Shown here piece after piece: positions 48,647 to 61,033 of a DNA stretch of 64,000 bases. The notes under the pieces are model-generated. The model saw only the letters and a program-made list of their open reading frames with translations. It had not been told where the DNA came from and did no database searches. A program made the position numbers and the translations under genes. Position 1 is the first letter of the stretch; each line of letters begins with the position of its first letter. Source of the DNA: Turritopsis dohrnii (Eukaryota; Cnidaria; Hydrozoa; Anthoathecata; Oceaniidae); NCBI GenBank assembly GCA_027922465.2, contig BQMF02000021.1, positions 558,001 through 622,000 of the forward strand, read 5' to 3'.

Positions 48647-49637
48647 GGTTGGATGATGTCAGAACAAGCAAACATACAAATCTTCAAAGAAGACATCACG
48701 AGGGAAACAAAAGGACCTTCGATCTTATATCACCACCATATTTACTCACGTTACCAATGTTAGAAACATCCCGTGCAAACTAGATTAACGTGAAATAATA
48801 AATTCCATCGCAAACAATTTTTTAACCATTAAAGTTTTTGGCAACAATCCAAAAATTATCAAATAATTTTGGTCAGTTTTTTTTTGAAGCCTAAGGCTAT
48901 TTTCAGAAGGACATCCAAGGCACTGAAATAGCAGGGACTGATAAGAACGATTTCCCTTCGATGGACCTACAGAAAAGTAAGAAAAAAATCTTGTTTGTAA
49001 ACAATGCTGAGAATTACACTTGATTCATAATTAATTGTTGAAAGTGCATAGTGCAAATACTTTGTTTATCATCACACAACAACGAAAGAGTTTGTCAGAA
49101 AACAGTCAACAAAAACGATCAAGTGTTTTTTTTATAAGGTTTTAGGAGTTGATAAATAAACATTCATGTAATGATAAAATAACAAGGAAACAAAACCTTA
49201 AACTAACCTGAAGACAATGGAAATTTTATGTTTTCAATATTTCATGAGAACTATTTTTTTTTTGTTTTAGAAGCCCTTATGGTCTTTGTGTTACAACACA
49301 ATTGCTTTTCAATATTAGACTGCATTTGCAGAATGAACAAACAAGTCCAAAATAAATAAAAAACATTGATGACTCATGTGTAAAGAATAACGGAAACTAA
49401 TTATTCACATTTCATTTTGTTTGAGAGGATATATAGTTCCACAGACCAGCCCCCACTATTTGACTTTCCAATAAAAACTAGTGTCTTATGATGAATAATT
49501 TGAGAAAACATATCAGATAACATTCCTATCTTGCACAAAAACGTGTCCTAATTGAATGTGTCTTCTCATTGCACAAAAATATTTTAAAGTTTTTAATGCT
49601 AAAACATTATAAAAAACCTGAAGCCATTAGATTCCCT

Positions 49638-52277
49638 TCAAAAAGCTTGTATACGATTATTGCCAAAATCCACAACTAGTATATAACCATCAGGCGTGAC
49701 ACAAATACCAGAAGGTCGATCCAACTGCCCATTTCCACTTCCGTAAGTACCAAATTTGCAAAGGAAATTCCCATTTGGTTGAAAAATCTGTATGCGATGA
49801 TTTCTGGAGTCAGCAACAACTATGTTGCCTTCATGATCAATGGCAACTCCTTGCGGTCTTAGAAACTGTCCATTGTTTCCACCTTCGGTCCCTAAAAATC
49901 GTGCAGTTTGAAAATCTTGATGAATCACAAGTAAACGATGATTGTTAAAATCTGTAACCACAACATTCCCATCATGATTGAAAGTCACACCTCGTGGTGA
50001 ATCAAAATGCTTCCATAGTGGCCCTTCAAATCCATACTTATTCAAGAAAACACCTTCTGGAGAAAAAAGTTGAACCCTATGATTTCGAGTATCAGATACT
50101 AAAATATGTCCCTCGTTATTACAGGCTGCATCCCAGGGATAAGTAAACTGACCATTTTTACTTCCTCTTTCACCAAACTTTAAAACGAATGTCCCATCAA
50201 TTTTAAAAATTTGAATGCGATGATTATCTTTGTCTGCAACAATGACTCGATTTTGGTTGTCAACGCATACACCAGCTGGTCGATCAAACTGACCATTACG
50301 AGAACCAGCACTACCAAATTTGTGTAAAAATTGACCCTTACAATTAAAAACTTGTATTCGATTGTTGCTACGATCTGCCACAACAATGTTTCCGTCACGG
50401 TCACAACAAACACCCCAAGGCCGGCACAATTGACCTCCATCCTCACCTTCCGTACCAAACTGATAGATTGGTTGACCAATATTACTGTAATTACGACCAC
50501 ACATTATAATCAAGGAGAAGGGTGAGTCCATAATAGGTTGGCCACGTATACTAACATAAACAGTATGTTCACCTTCGACAACAGGGCGATAAGTTACGGT
50601 ATAATTGCCATTTTGCCGATCATATATTTCACCATTAATTTGACGTCCATCAGGGCTTTCAATAACTGTTTTCACATTATCACCACCAACACATCTATTA
50701 GCTCCTTGGTGATCTTTTGCAATTACTGTAAACATGGAAAGTTTACCGACTATTCCACGATGAAGACCTTCTCCAACAGCAGTGCAAAGTGGAGGATAAG
50801 CACTGCTGCTAATAATTCCCATTGAGTTTAGAGCAGTGAGTAGTGCAGCATCTGGTGCAGTAAAAAGTATTGCATCGTCTTCAGAAGGCCGAAGAATATA
50901 TTTCTGGGAATGTATATTTTGAAGGGAGCTCTTCAAATTTTCACGACAGTCTCTAACATCCACTTCAACACCACGATCTAAAGCGATATCTGATGAATCT
51001 GTAGCAATCTTTAATTTACTTATTGATAACTTTAATTGCTCAACCTGTAAATGCAGAGCTTTACCCTTGACTTGACGAATTTTTTCAACACGTCGGAGAA
51101 GTTCACGTTCTCGTTCCTCTAAAGCAACCATATGTCTTTTGATAGTAGCTTTCACATCGTTCAAAACTGCCTGAGATTTTTTCTCAACCTGAACTATCAT
51201 ACCCTTTACACTATCTAATGACTCTTCCATAGCCTTGATTTCAATTCGAGAATCAGCAACAAGATTACGTAACGCTTTTTCATTGTTTGAACTTTCAGCA
51301 TCTGTATTGCGGTAACCAACATTATGACCTTTATGGTCCTGCACAACACAATCACAACAGATTGGTTTAAAACAGTAGTTGCAGAATAACGTCAGTTCTC
51401 TATTATGCAGTTCACAAAAGACAAAGTTACTTGAGGAAGAAGGTCTACTTGTATTGGTTAAGTTTTGATTTTGAGAGAGATTTCGTTGAAAGGATGAAGG
51501 TGAAACAGGAGAGGTTTGTAAATTAGAACCCAAATTAAAAGGTCCCAGGGACAATGGGTTATTCAGAGGACTGTGTTGAGATAAGATATCGCTACTTTGA
51601 CTGTCTTGATGAAGCTTCGAGAAAATATTGTTTTTTTGCTGTAAATGAAGTTTGAAAACATCGTGGGATAATGAGTCATATGGGTCTGGATTGAATTTGA
51701 TAATTTCGTGATCTTTAGTCAGACGAACTCTTTGGTGGGCTCGAGCACAGTTAGTACATAAATATTCATTGCAATTTCGACAAATATAGCTGACATTTTC
51801 ACCTTCTTCGCAGGCACGACATTCAATGTTATTGTTTTGGGTGTTTGTCGTCAGTGTGGAACCAATCTGGCCACTGCCAATCGTACCGAATTGGCCGAAG
51901 TTCGAACTTTGGATTCGTGAAGTTGGATTTACTTCATGAACGCTTTCGTTCATCCACGACAATATAGTGCTGGGCATGGCCGAGGGATTTCGCGAAAGAA
52001 GACTTTCACGACAAACTACAACGTCAGTAAAACAATCTCTCATGAAAGAGCTGGATGGTAACGCATCGACGCCATTTTCGTTGAGTTTCATTTCCCTGTG
52101 ACAAGCTGGGCAAGATAGACTAAGTTCACCGGACAGAGATCGAAGGACACGTCGCTTCAAACAGCTGCAACAAAACGTATGTAAACAAGGTAATATTTTT
52201 AAATCCACAACTTGTAAGCCGCAGTTGGAACATTTGCTGGTGTCAGTGTCTGTACTGGTTGGAATGTACGTCGCCAT
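49638..52277 (-). CDS. TRIM71/LIN-41-type TRIM-NHL protein, single exon
   Basis: 879 residues from the first in-frame ATG at 52277. A RING at about 15-65 has CSNCGLQ, CLHTFCCSC and CPAC. B-box 1 has CRACEEGENVSYIC, CNEYLCTNC and AHQRVRLTKDH; B-box 2 has FCELHNRELTLFC, CCDCVVQDHKGH. A coiled coil spans about 330-430. A filamin/ABP280 domain lies around 500-600 (GEIYDRQNGNYTVTY, SPFSLII), and six NHL repeats (YPWDAACN, DRPSGICV, FGNNRIQAF) form the C-terminal propeller. Two B-boxes, filamin, NHL and AHQRVRLTKDH are characteristic of TRIM71/LIN-41, which binds hairpins in target mRNAs through NHL, represses them and acts as a ubiquitin ligase controlling developmental timing. The absence of introns is notable, since vertebrate TRIM71 has them. 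No frame breaks were seen. Confidence 0.92.
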   Translation of the reverse strand: MATYIPTSTDTDTSKCSNCGLQVVDLKILPCLHTFCCSCLKRRVLRSLSGELSLSCPACHREMKLNENGVDALPSSSFMRDCFTDVVVCRESLLSRNPSAMPSTILSWMNESVHEVNPTSRIQSSNFGQFGTIGSGQIGSTLTTNTQNNNIECRACEEGENVSYICRNCNEYLCTNCARAHQRVRLTKDHEIIKFNPDPYDSLSHDVFKLHLQQKNNIFSKLHQDSQSSDILSQHSPLNNPLSLGPFNLGSNLQTSPVSPSSFQRNLSQNQNLTNTSRPSSSSNFVFCELHNRELTLFCNYCFKPICCDCVVQDHKGHNVGYRNTDAESSNNEKALRNLVADSRIEIKAMEESLDSVKGMIVQVEKKSQAVLNDVKATIKRHMVALEERERELLRRVEKIRQVKGKALHLQVEQLKLSISKLKIATDSSDIALDRGVEVDVRDCRENLKSSLQNIHSQKYILRPSEDDAILFTAPDAALLTALNSMGIISSSAYPPLCTAVGEGLHRGIVGKLSMFTVIAKDHQGANRCVGGDNVKTVIESPDGRQINGEIYDRQNGNYTVTYRPVVEGEHTVYVSIRGQPIMDSPFSLIIMCGRNYSNIGQPIYQFGTEGEDGGQLCRPWGVCCDRDGNIVVADRSNNRIQVFNCKGQFLHKFGSAGSRNGQFDRPAGVCVDNQNRVIVADKDNHRIQIFKIDGTFVLKFGERGSKNGQFTYPWDAACNNEGHILVSDTRNHRVQLFSPEGVFLNKYGFEGPLWKHFDSPRGVTFNHDGNVVVTDFNNHRLLVIHQDFQTARFLGTEGGNNGQFLRPQGVAIDHEGNIVVADSRNHRIQIFQPNGNFLCKFGTYGSGNGQLDRPSGICVTPDGYILVVDFGNNRIQAF

Positions 52278-52559
52278 AGCCACGTTTCATCGTCAAACGT
52301 GTGCCGTCGAAAATCTAAACACAGATGGATACTTTGGAGAATTGATTTCATTAAAAGCAATTAAAAATGATTGAATCATAACAACTTTCGTAATTAAAGG
52401 TTTTATGTCACAATATTGTTGTTTTATGTTATTTATTTTCCAATTTAGTGTACATACACTCTATGAAAAAAAAATAAAAGTTTTTCAGATAAGAAATTTT
52501 ATTTTCATAAACTGACGGTCCCTTTCAACTAAGACACGCGTTCAACAATACTGAAAATA

Positions 52560-52579
52560 ATGGCGCCGAACAGGAGCGT
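52560..52579 (+). other. Candidate divergent first coding exon
   Basis: ATGGCGCCGAACAGGAGCGT is followed by a strong donor GTGAGT, about 280 bp from the TRIM71 start on the other strand. It may be the first exon of a divergent gene sharing a promoter region, but no matching second exon was recognised. Confidence 0.2.
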
Positions 52580-52599
52580 GTGAGTAAAAGAGTTTCATT

Positions 52600-55130
52600 C
52601 ATTCTTTCTCTATAGTATTTAAAAATACTAATGTGTCAATCAAAACAACAATACGAGCCAATCAGAAAAATGTTATTTTTTACATAATTAAAATGTGTGA
52701 ATGAGAGCACAAAACAATAAATATTTATTTATTTATTTATTCAATAATTTCTTTCTTTTCTGTTCAACTGTAATGCACTGATCAGTTGCTTTGACAATAT
52801 TGATTTCAATAGATGACGTCATTGAGGTAGTCACACAACATTGTTGTGGAGATAGGAATTTTTAGTTCTACTTTTAATCACTCAACCAAACAATATTAAA
52901 ATGGAGCTCATTGAAAACTTTCAGAAAACCTTTTCGAAAAGGGTCCATAACATTATGAAGTGTTTTTTAAAAACTGGTCTTTCCTGCTTTGATAATTACT
53001 GAAAACTTAAAACATTAATGATCCACTCAGTGTTCACACTGGCATGCGCACACATCAGTGTAGGCTTTTAAAATATTCTCTTCCCTGAAGTAGCCATTAT
53101 TGTAAATAAAAATGAATATTTTTTTTTCTTTTCGGCTTTTCGGTTTATTTACAACCGCATAATCTATTATAAAAAGGAAGATTATGACCCAAGAAGAAAA
53201 CTTCGGTATCATAATGCTAAATATATCTCAAAGCAGGTACAAGAGAAGCGTTACCCATTACTTACAAGTGAAATAGCACATTTCGCAATGTTCAAGGTGC
53301 CCAATTCAAACGCTTTTCAACAATTATTCAAAGAAAACATAGAAATACGAAATTTAGTTATTTCTATGAAGAAAAGAAGCTTTTCGAATTTTTAGTTCAA
53401 CCATCCAATATTATTAACAATTCCATTATATCGCTTTTCTTTGTATTTTAACAAATAAAAAGTAGCAAAAATGATGCAGAAAATTATATTTCACAATCGA
53501 AATTAAAACACCACGTGTGAATGCGAATGTTTCAAAAGCTGCACCGTTGGTCAATGGAAATCTACGAGCAAATTGTATTCTTTTTACCATCAAAGAAACT
53601 GAGCCAAGACATGTATACACTGAAAAGGTTGTCCCCGAAATGACCTTAAAAAGTGACTATACGATTTTGTGATTGTGACGTCAAAATGTGATAAAACAAA
53701 AGTTCGAAAATTTTCTTACCCTGCTTCCAGAAGAGATTCATAAAATTTTGGTTAATCAAGGCCCTTGTCAACACTTGCTGAGTTCAAGCAAACAGTTTTA
53801 CTGTATATCCTTTTGATCACTCCAGCACCGCTTGTGTTTTGTATAAACAAACATTACGATACCAGAGGAAAAACACACAAACTGACTTCACGAAATGCCA
53901 AAACTCAAGTTTTCGTCAAATTCCCGTTTTCGCAACCTCCTCTTCTGAATGAAAATAAAAATCAGATAAAAGGAATCGGGTTTTCGGATTCGTTTCAACG
54001 GTTTTTGCAGCGATCAGTGACGAAAAACTTTTAACTTGCTTGTGGAATTCCGTATCGGAATAAACTTTTACTCGGATGCAAGTGACGCCATAGTTATGGA
54101 GGTGACGTTATTATGTCCTCGTCTTCGATTATATATCACAGTCTTTCGCAAAGCAGTGCACAGTTTTATTCACACTCCAGTTGAAATAGGACGGCGGCCA
54201 GATGATTTTATTTTTTTCTCATCTCATTTTTTTATTTTCATTCAGAGGTGACAGTTCATCTAGTCTTGGATCAGACATTGTCTTCCATTTAATGCACGTG
54301 CAACTTTCGGAAACGATGCTATGTAAATTTTACAGGCGTTACGCCCAAAATCACAAGAAGGAAGATATTCGACAAACAGTATCCGAAGAAATATTCTCAA
54401 TGAGCAAAATCGTTAAAAAGCCACTGCGACGAAGAGCGTTTTCATTGAAATACTATGTGTATTTTTGTAGAATGTACTCTTTCGCAGTGACTTAAAAAAA
54501 AATTGCTCATTGGGTTCGAAGAAAACGAGAGACATAGATGTTTTAACTTTTTTCGAATCAAACTTCGTTTTGGCGTCATTCTAATCACGTGACCTTATTT
54601 CAACCAATGTGGAATAACTATTTTCAATCACGTGATCAAAATAAACGCAATGAAAAATGCAATAATTTTGGTCCAATTGGCTGACAACAGAACTATTTTG
54701 GAACTCAATGAAGAGATAAAAGAACAAGTCACTTAGGCTTAGTGCTTTTGATGCACTCCTAAACCAATTTCGTATTGCAGATCTTACAGAATACAAGCTC
54801 TTTTCATTCCTCAATAAAATGTTTCTGTTTTTTTCTTTTTTCTGCTTTACTAGCCATTGCAAAAAAAAATATATATACTTTCACCCACTATACTCAAAGT
54901 CTCTCTACACAATTTTCTTCCAAAAATCACGGAAACACGTGGCAGCAGGTAAACAACATCACAATAGAGCTTTGTTAACTTATTCCAAATTCATTAGAAA
55001 AAAACGTTCAATTAGTTGGCCAAAGTTGAACCATGTCCAACCATGGACGTGGTCCAACTCACCAGGCTGGAGAAAAAACACCCTGACAAACCGTGCTGAA
55101 CGATGTCATGTGAATATCATTGTTTACACG
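52600..55130. other. Intergenic region, no gene recognised
   Basis: Contains a hairpin MITE copy at 54395 and short AT-rich frames only. Confidence 0.4.
54395..54515. mobile_element. CACTGCGATGAAGAGC hairpin MITE copy
   Basis: caatgagcaaaatcgtta, gccactgcgacgaagagcg, then actctttcgcagtgactt and attgctcattggg. The outermost bases (caatgagcaa / ttgctcattg) are perfect inverses, which defines the element ends best in this copy. Confidence 0.75.
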
Positions 55131-55132
55131 TA

Positions 55133-55816
55133 AAGGCCGACCTCCACTGGTGCGATTTTGCCTTTACGTAAGTACGCGGTAAGTTTTGCGCATGCTCAGT
55201 GACAACTATTGCTCAACTTTGTTGGCCGTCAACGTCCATATTTTAGAGAGCTTAAGCAAACGGCAACGAAGACGGCGACGTGTTTAAAACAAAAGCTTGG
55301 TTTTCTATGTGGAATTTATTTTGAAAGGGAGTACACTACTTATGAGGCCATTGGGAAAATTTTATAAGATAATTTCATCATTAACATATTTGCACGTTCT
55401 ATGCACAACGTGAAAAGTCGTGTTTTGAAGTCGTACTGACAACGGAGACGTGATGATAGGGATGAGTCTTTTTCTCTTACGTAGATTTTATAGGAACTTT
55501 ATATCATTCCAGTTGCCATAAGTTTACCAATTGAATAATTTCTCCAATAAAAAGTTCTGGGTTTTTTTTTGTTCCCGTCGTCGTCCACGTTGCCGTCGCA
55601 ATTGCTTAAGCCCACTTTTGTGCGCTTGGAAGTAAGATTCATCTAGCATGTGAGCCAATCAAATTTCAAGAAAAATGCAAACATTGCAAAAAATTGTGAA
55701 TAAAAGAAATGCTCAACATCACGAGTTTCTTTATCAACTGAAGATTCAAATTAATTGGCAGCGCGGCGCCGCGCGGACGTTCGTACGTACGTACGCACAA
55801 GTGGAGGTCGGCCTTA
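55133..55816. mobile_element. GGCCGACCTCCACT MITE with another MITE nested inside
   Basis: AAGGCCGACCTCCACTGGTG on the left and CAAGTGGAGGTCGGCCTTAA on the right, bordered by TAA/TTA as expected for Harbinger-type elements. The middle is occupied by a second inverted-repeat element. Confidence 0.8.
55250..55611. mobile_element. GCTTAAGCAA MITE nested in the 55133 element
   Basis: gcttaagcaaacggcaacga and agacggcgacgtg on the left match cgtcgtccacgttgccgtcg and caattgcttaagc on the right in inverse. It splits the outer element. Confidence 0.75.
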
Positions 55817-55842
55817 ACAAAGAAAAACATGCGCAATAGTTG

Positions 55843-56037
55843 AATCAGCCCGGCTAACCGGGCTAGAGTGCACACTTGGAAAAATTTCGGCGCGCCTTGC
55901 CGAGATCTCGCTTTTATGTACCGAGATCTCAGGCTGATGCATTTCTCATGTGAACACATGTTGAATTTTATGACAATTTGATAAAAAAAGGTGAGATCTC
56001 GGCAAACCGAGCCAGCCCGCTTTGCCAGGCTGATTTA
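55843..56037. mobile_element. CAGCCCGGCTAACCGGGCT MITE
   Basis: aatcagcccggctaaccggg and agcccgctttgccaggctga are imperfect inverses. The interior repeats gagatctcgg in both orientations. Confidence 0.6.
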
Positions 56038-56154
56038 ATCCATGTGAACACCCCCGATAAAACTAGAAAAAAATGTACGCCTTTGCAGTTTACACGATTT
56101 TTTTTTTATGTTCCAACTAAACGGTCCAATTAAACTCATCGTGTATTTCAGCCT

Positions 56155-56251
56155 TAACAATTTGAAAGCATCAATCTTAACCCAACCCTCACTAACCCAA
56201 ACAAATTTTACAAGGTTTACACCATGAAGTTTTGATGCTTTCAAATTGTTA
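56155..56251. mobile_element. 97-bp element with perfect 20-bp inverted ends
   Basis: taacaatttgaaagcatcaa and ttgatgctttcaaattgtta are exact inverse copies enclosing 57 bp. Confidence 0.8.
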
Positions 56252-56264
56252 GATGAACTATATG

Positions 56265-56640
56265 TGCATGTAGAGCTGAGAGCTGCGCTATGGTGATGTC
56301 AGCAGAAATAGAACAATAGACCTTTCCTATCAAGTTCCGTCTCGATTCTAAACATTCTATTGTTTCACTAATTATTACACACTTCGTATTACTTAGTAAT
56401 ATTTACTTATCATTTCCATTCCATAGTGGAATAATTAAAACCTTTAAAACGAGGCGATACTTTATGATGTTTCAACAGAAATTCGGAAAAGGTCCGTTGA
56501 GAAATGGTCTGGGAATGAGCAGCTGTTTATAATTAAAAAAAGCGCTTAACCAAAGTAAAAATGATTGGCTCTCCCGTGGAGATTATCGTACAAGGAAACT
56601 GCTGACATATTCTCGACCTTCATTATAGTAAATTATCTTT
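56265..56640 (+). repeat. Dispersed repeat, copy C, split by a MITE
   Basis: Left part gatgtcagcagaaatagaac, right part gaaatggtctgggaatgagc, gattggctctcccgtg and gagattatc match copies at 14553 and 24820 once the 176-bp insert is removed. Confidence 0.75.
56319..56494. mobile_element. CCTTTCC-family MITE nested in dispersed repeat C
   Basis: GACCTTTCC on the left and GGAAAAGGTC on the right interrupt copy C precisely. The interior (attcggaaaaggtc, cgaggcgatac) links it to elements at 2852 and 59899. Confidence 0.65.
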
Positions 56641-57509
56641 AACAGCTGTTGTCAGCTGTTGCCTCCTCTAAAGTCCTATGTTTGAAAAATGTCTTCTATA
56701 GTCCTCTAAAAAAACTGTTTTTTTGATAGAATCTCCACTAAAATCCTATATATTTTTTTCAGGTAACATAAAAAATGCAATGGAATGTTTTTGATAGTAG
56801 CCTATATTTTTGGTATAGTTAGAGTTTTATCAGGCCACATATAATTTGTCATCTAAGGAAGCTGCAAACTGTCAATTATTTTTCGTTTTTTTGCATCGAT
56901 GTTGAATGGTTTGAAAATTCTTATGCAAAAATAAAGTTTGAATAAATAAATAATACAAAAATTAAAAATTTAAATTCTCTAAAATCCTATTTTTTCTTCG
57001 AAAAATCGTTGTTTCTTTTCAAAGTCCTCTATTTTTTCATAAAAGTTCTGTGGCCACCCTGACCAAGCAATATATACTACTATTTCCCAAAACTTTGGCT
57101 TTGGTATTATTACGTCAGTGAAAGTCTTGATGCTCTCATATGAAATATAAGTAAAAAGTCATTTTAATAACGAAGCTATTTTTCATTAACGTAAGAGGGT
57201 AAGACCTTATGGTTTTCATGTAAGATGGTAAAAACCATAAGAAGGACATGGCAATCCAAATTTGGTCCACTCTGCGCTTTTTTTTATGAGAACCAGTAAA
57301 ATCTGACCTGAGACTGGTTGTTCTTATTTTTGGAGCCTTTTTCAGCCTGAATTTTTGAATTTTTGTTCTCGGTTCAAGAGCAGTTCTAAATTTCAGCTTT
57401 ATTTTGTGCTTATTTATGGAACTTCAATTAAAATAGAAATAAAAACAACTGGTTAAAAGTATGGTTGCTGTTCGGTAATGACGCATTCGCACATTTATTG
57501 AAGGCGAAA

Positions 57510-57548
57510 AAAAAACAAAAAAAAAACAAAAAACAAAAAAAAAACAAT
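57510..57548. repeat. A/C low-complexity tract
   Basis: Runs of A interrupted by single C. Confidence 0.8.
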
Positions 57549-59898
57549 AAGAGAATTCACATCATGAATTGTTCTTATCCTACAAGGAAATTCAAGCTAA
57601 GGCTGTTCTCAATTTTTGGAACAAATGATTTGAGGCTCAGGTTGTTCTTATTTTGTTCTTTTTTTTTCTTTTGCCAAACCTGAGACTCGTGTTCTTATAA
57701 AATTATTCTTATAAAAAAAGCGTGTACTTGTGTCCGCCATGATGGAGTTCGAACAAAGGATTTTCGATATTTTCGATATTGACGTGTCGGCATAGTAGTT
57801 TTCTGAGGATTTTCCCCAAAGAAACAAAAATTTAAGTGACGTCAAGATTGAGTAAAAAAAACAACAAAAACTATATAATAAAATCAACAGAATTGTCTAC
57901 CTCATTCTAACACGGATATGAACGATATCTTTAAGTCGAGCATCAGCAAAGTAGATAGGGTTTGACACCGCATACAGTCACCGTCGTACAATATCTATAT
58001 GGGATTGTAGTTGATTCAAAGCAAAGAAATAAAGTTCGTTTGGCCACGCCACTCCCCACTCACTACAAGATGATTTAGTCGGAAAAACAAAAATGTTTTC
58101 TTAAGTTGTTAGTGGTTCAAAACAAAACTTCAGTTGGCTTAATGAACTGGAAAATAACGTCACCATAGCAACAACGCAATATACGAAAAACACGAAGGAA
58201 ATAATCGAGCCTGAGAATCTACAGACTAAGACTCTGCAACCACGTGGGTTGGTCGAGTTGTCCAATAAAATTTCAGCTGTCACTCCAGCTGTCACTCACG
58301 CGGAAAATGTTTTTTCGACAGATGTATTTCAGGCCACGCTTGATTTAAACTAGACAAAATTGAACAGTTTGCACAACGAGCTTGGCTCGATGAAGATCTG
58401 AGGAAAAAATACACGGGAAGATTACTTGTGGCTAACATACTATAGTTGATAACATCGATAGTTCGCAGACGACAATTTATTCTTGTTTGAATTGAAGAGA
58501 ACATTCTTGCTTGTTGCCTCGCCCGTTCAAACGAAAATAAGAGACTCCATCAAAATGGTTTCTGACCACAAGAGACTACATCAAAATGGTTTCTGACCAC
58601 GAAATTGCATGTTAACAATATCTAAGAGGGCAATGAAAGTCCTGACAGGACCAAAACACTGCAATCCAGTATTTCGTCATAATACGAAACGATACAAAAC
58701 GTAAAGGAGGACATAAAGAGAATCAAACTTAGGCAGTTAATGTATGAAGAATTCATTGTAAAAGATTATAGTTATAACTTACCTTCGCAAGGAAATTACT
58801 TTCTTTACGATCGTAGTAAGATGCGTTGCTTAGAAGAATGGATATAATTACGCTGCAATTCAAAGTCGTTTCACTTGTTTTTTTTCAACAGGAATTCCGA
58901 GCTAATTACCAAGGCCAAAAGGACGCTGGATTTGAAGCGAAACATTCGCGAGTGAAATTAAACACGATTATAAATAATTAGCAAGAAGATAAAACGTAAA
59001 AGGAAATGGAATGCCATTTAAGAGTTGTCCAATTAGAAGATCAATTATGGGAATTATCATTGGTGAATGCTTGAAATACTTTTCTTAACGTTAGTTGAAT
59101 TCGCTGAGATTCCATCTAGAAAACATGGCAACGTGGATACAATGCATGACGTCAAACAGCAACTACATCCTGCAATTAATGGAGATGATTATTCATTATC
59201 CATTATCATCTATCATTGTAAATGACAAGATTCAGGGTAATGTTTGCACGATCTCATCAAAGCCTTCAGTAAAATACACATTTACGCAATTTTCGATAAT
59301 GGCTGGTTTACATTATGCATTATTATCTACCATGTCTTCTTTTAAGAGATTCCTCAATGAAAAACGCGTTTTGGGAATTTTTGCTACAAACACCGCGATT
59401 TCGCCAAATATTTGGTGCAAAGTTCAAGAACATCCAAACTCGATTACAAAAACAAAATTACCTCGAATTATTTTGTAGGGAGTCAGAATGAAGACAAAAA
59501 AGCACAGAAAAACGCAATAAGATTGCAAAACGAAGTTTATTACAACTTCTGAGTATGAACCAGTACAAACGCCAACCTTACCAGCAACACCCTTTTAGCG
59601 CCCTACTCCATTTGCACATTTCACAGTTCAATGAACTCCCTTTTTCTATACATCAATTAAAATAAAGGAAGTTTTTTTTTCAATTATAAAGCAGTTTTTG
59701 GTGACTGATTAATAAGAAGTCACGACGATTTTTCACCTGCTGGAAAATATAAGTGAATACGTGGAAGTTTACATGAAGGCTACAATGGAACTCATCTCGG
59801 TTACACCACCCGAAAATGTTCTCATGAATTCTTAATTTGGATTTTGATAGAAACTCTCCCTTTGGTCGAAGCTTTCAGCGTACGGCAAACCTGCCCGA

Positions 59899-60136
59899 AA
59901 AAAAATTCCCGAATTCAAGTTTAAACTACGATGCATTGTGACCGAGTTGTCGTGTCTAACTTCGCTTTTAATATTCTAGCTACTTCTAATTATTGGAATG
60001 GGAATTAAGAATAATAGAGACTATCATTAAGTTATAAAGTAATGTAATCAGTGGAACAATGAATTGCATGAAAACGAGGTTAGATATGAAACTCGGCCAC
60101 GATTCAGTGTTTAAACTGAAATTCGGGAAAGGTCTA
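59899..60136. mobile_element. CCTTTCCCGAAT-family MITE
   Basis: aattcccgaattcaagttta and tttaaactgaaattcgggaa pair as inverted arms, with gtcgtgtctaacttcgct and aaacgaggttagatatg forming the inner arms. Same family as 2852. Confidence 0.65.
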
Positions 60137-60330
60137 TTGCTTGTAATTTCAATGCAGCCTTATTGTAATCGTTGAGATTTTACGCTTAGCCTGAAAAACA
60201 TCATGTGATACGCCCTTATGTTGGCTTCTATGTTCTTGTAAATTGAAAATTCCAACGATTCTCCTTGAAAGTCGCGAAATTATGCGTCTTTCTTCCAAGC
60301 AATCGTTGAGAAAAATTAGATATTGTAATT

Positions 60331-60541
60331 ATCCTAATTTAGCGCGCACCGAAAAATAATTATTATAAAAGGTACGCTCCATAATTAGAGGATAAAAAAA
60401 ATTATTTCCGAAAAAAGTACGCATTAAATTAAAATCAAACCAAATCAAAATTATTTTGGTAGTCTGGTGCGCAATACCAATTAGGGACACTTTCATTTAA
60501 GGAACCGTCTCATTGAGATGGATGGGCACTAAATTAGGATG
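60331..60541. mobile_element. ATCCTAATTTAGCGC small inverted-repeat element
   Basis: ttatcctaatttagcgcgca on the left, gggcactaaattaggatga on the right; gcgcacc also recurs inverted inside (ggtgcgcaa). About 210 bp. Confidence 0.55.
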
Positions 60542-61033
60542 AGTACAGTAATGACATTAAAAAGAGAAATGATTTTTTGAATGCAGAAAAAAAACTTTGA
60601 CAGAAAATTGGAAAATCTTTTACCCTTATCTAAACCCTTCTTAATTAAGCGCCCTTAATTAAGGACGGGGCGCTAAATCATATAAATACGTAAAGCTTCC
60701 TTTTCGTGAATTTACACCTTGAGTGCTAAAAAGTTCTCTCATACTAAGCAAAAAATGAGTGAAAATCATGAGTGAACATTCTACAATAAAACGGAGAACG
60801 CCCTTCATAAGCATTCTAAGCAGAGATTGGTTGAAAATCAAATAAAACTTAGGAAGAATTGAGAACGCCCTCACTTCAAGCATTCTAAGCAGACAATGAC
60901 GGAAAATTCTAAAAGTTCGGGTAGAATTAAGAACAAGATGCCCTTACGGGCAGAAAGATTTCTGCAAAATCTTTTGAAGCATGAAAAGTGAAATATGTTA
61001 TGAAATTTATAAAATTCGACAGAAAAAGTTGAA

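Larger units (their letters stand above)
40884..49637. other. Long intergenic region with few recognisable features
   Basis: Contains the decayed coding fragments at 42349-43360, a SINE head at 44955, an inverted repeat at 45318, poly(A) at 46203, two hairpin MITE copies at 47660-47965 and a TA microsatellite at 48602. The rest is AT-rich sequence with only short frames. Confidence 0.45.

Noticed and set aside
48303..48783. Overlapping frames across the TA microsatellite
   Set aside because: They are open mainly because the repeat reads as alternating Y-I codons.
59095..59478. 127-codon + strand frame
   Set aside because: The listed start is not an ATG, and no domain, signal or codon pattern supports it.
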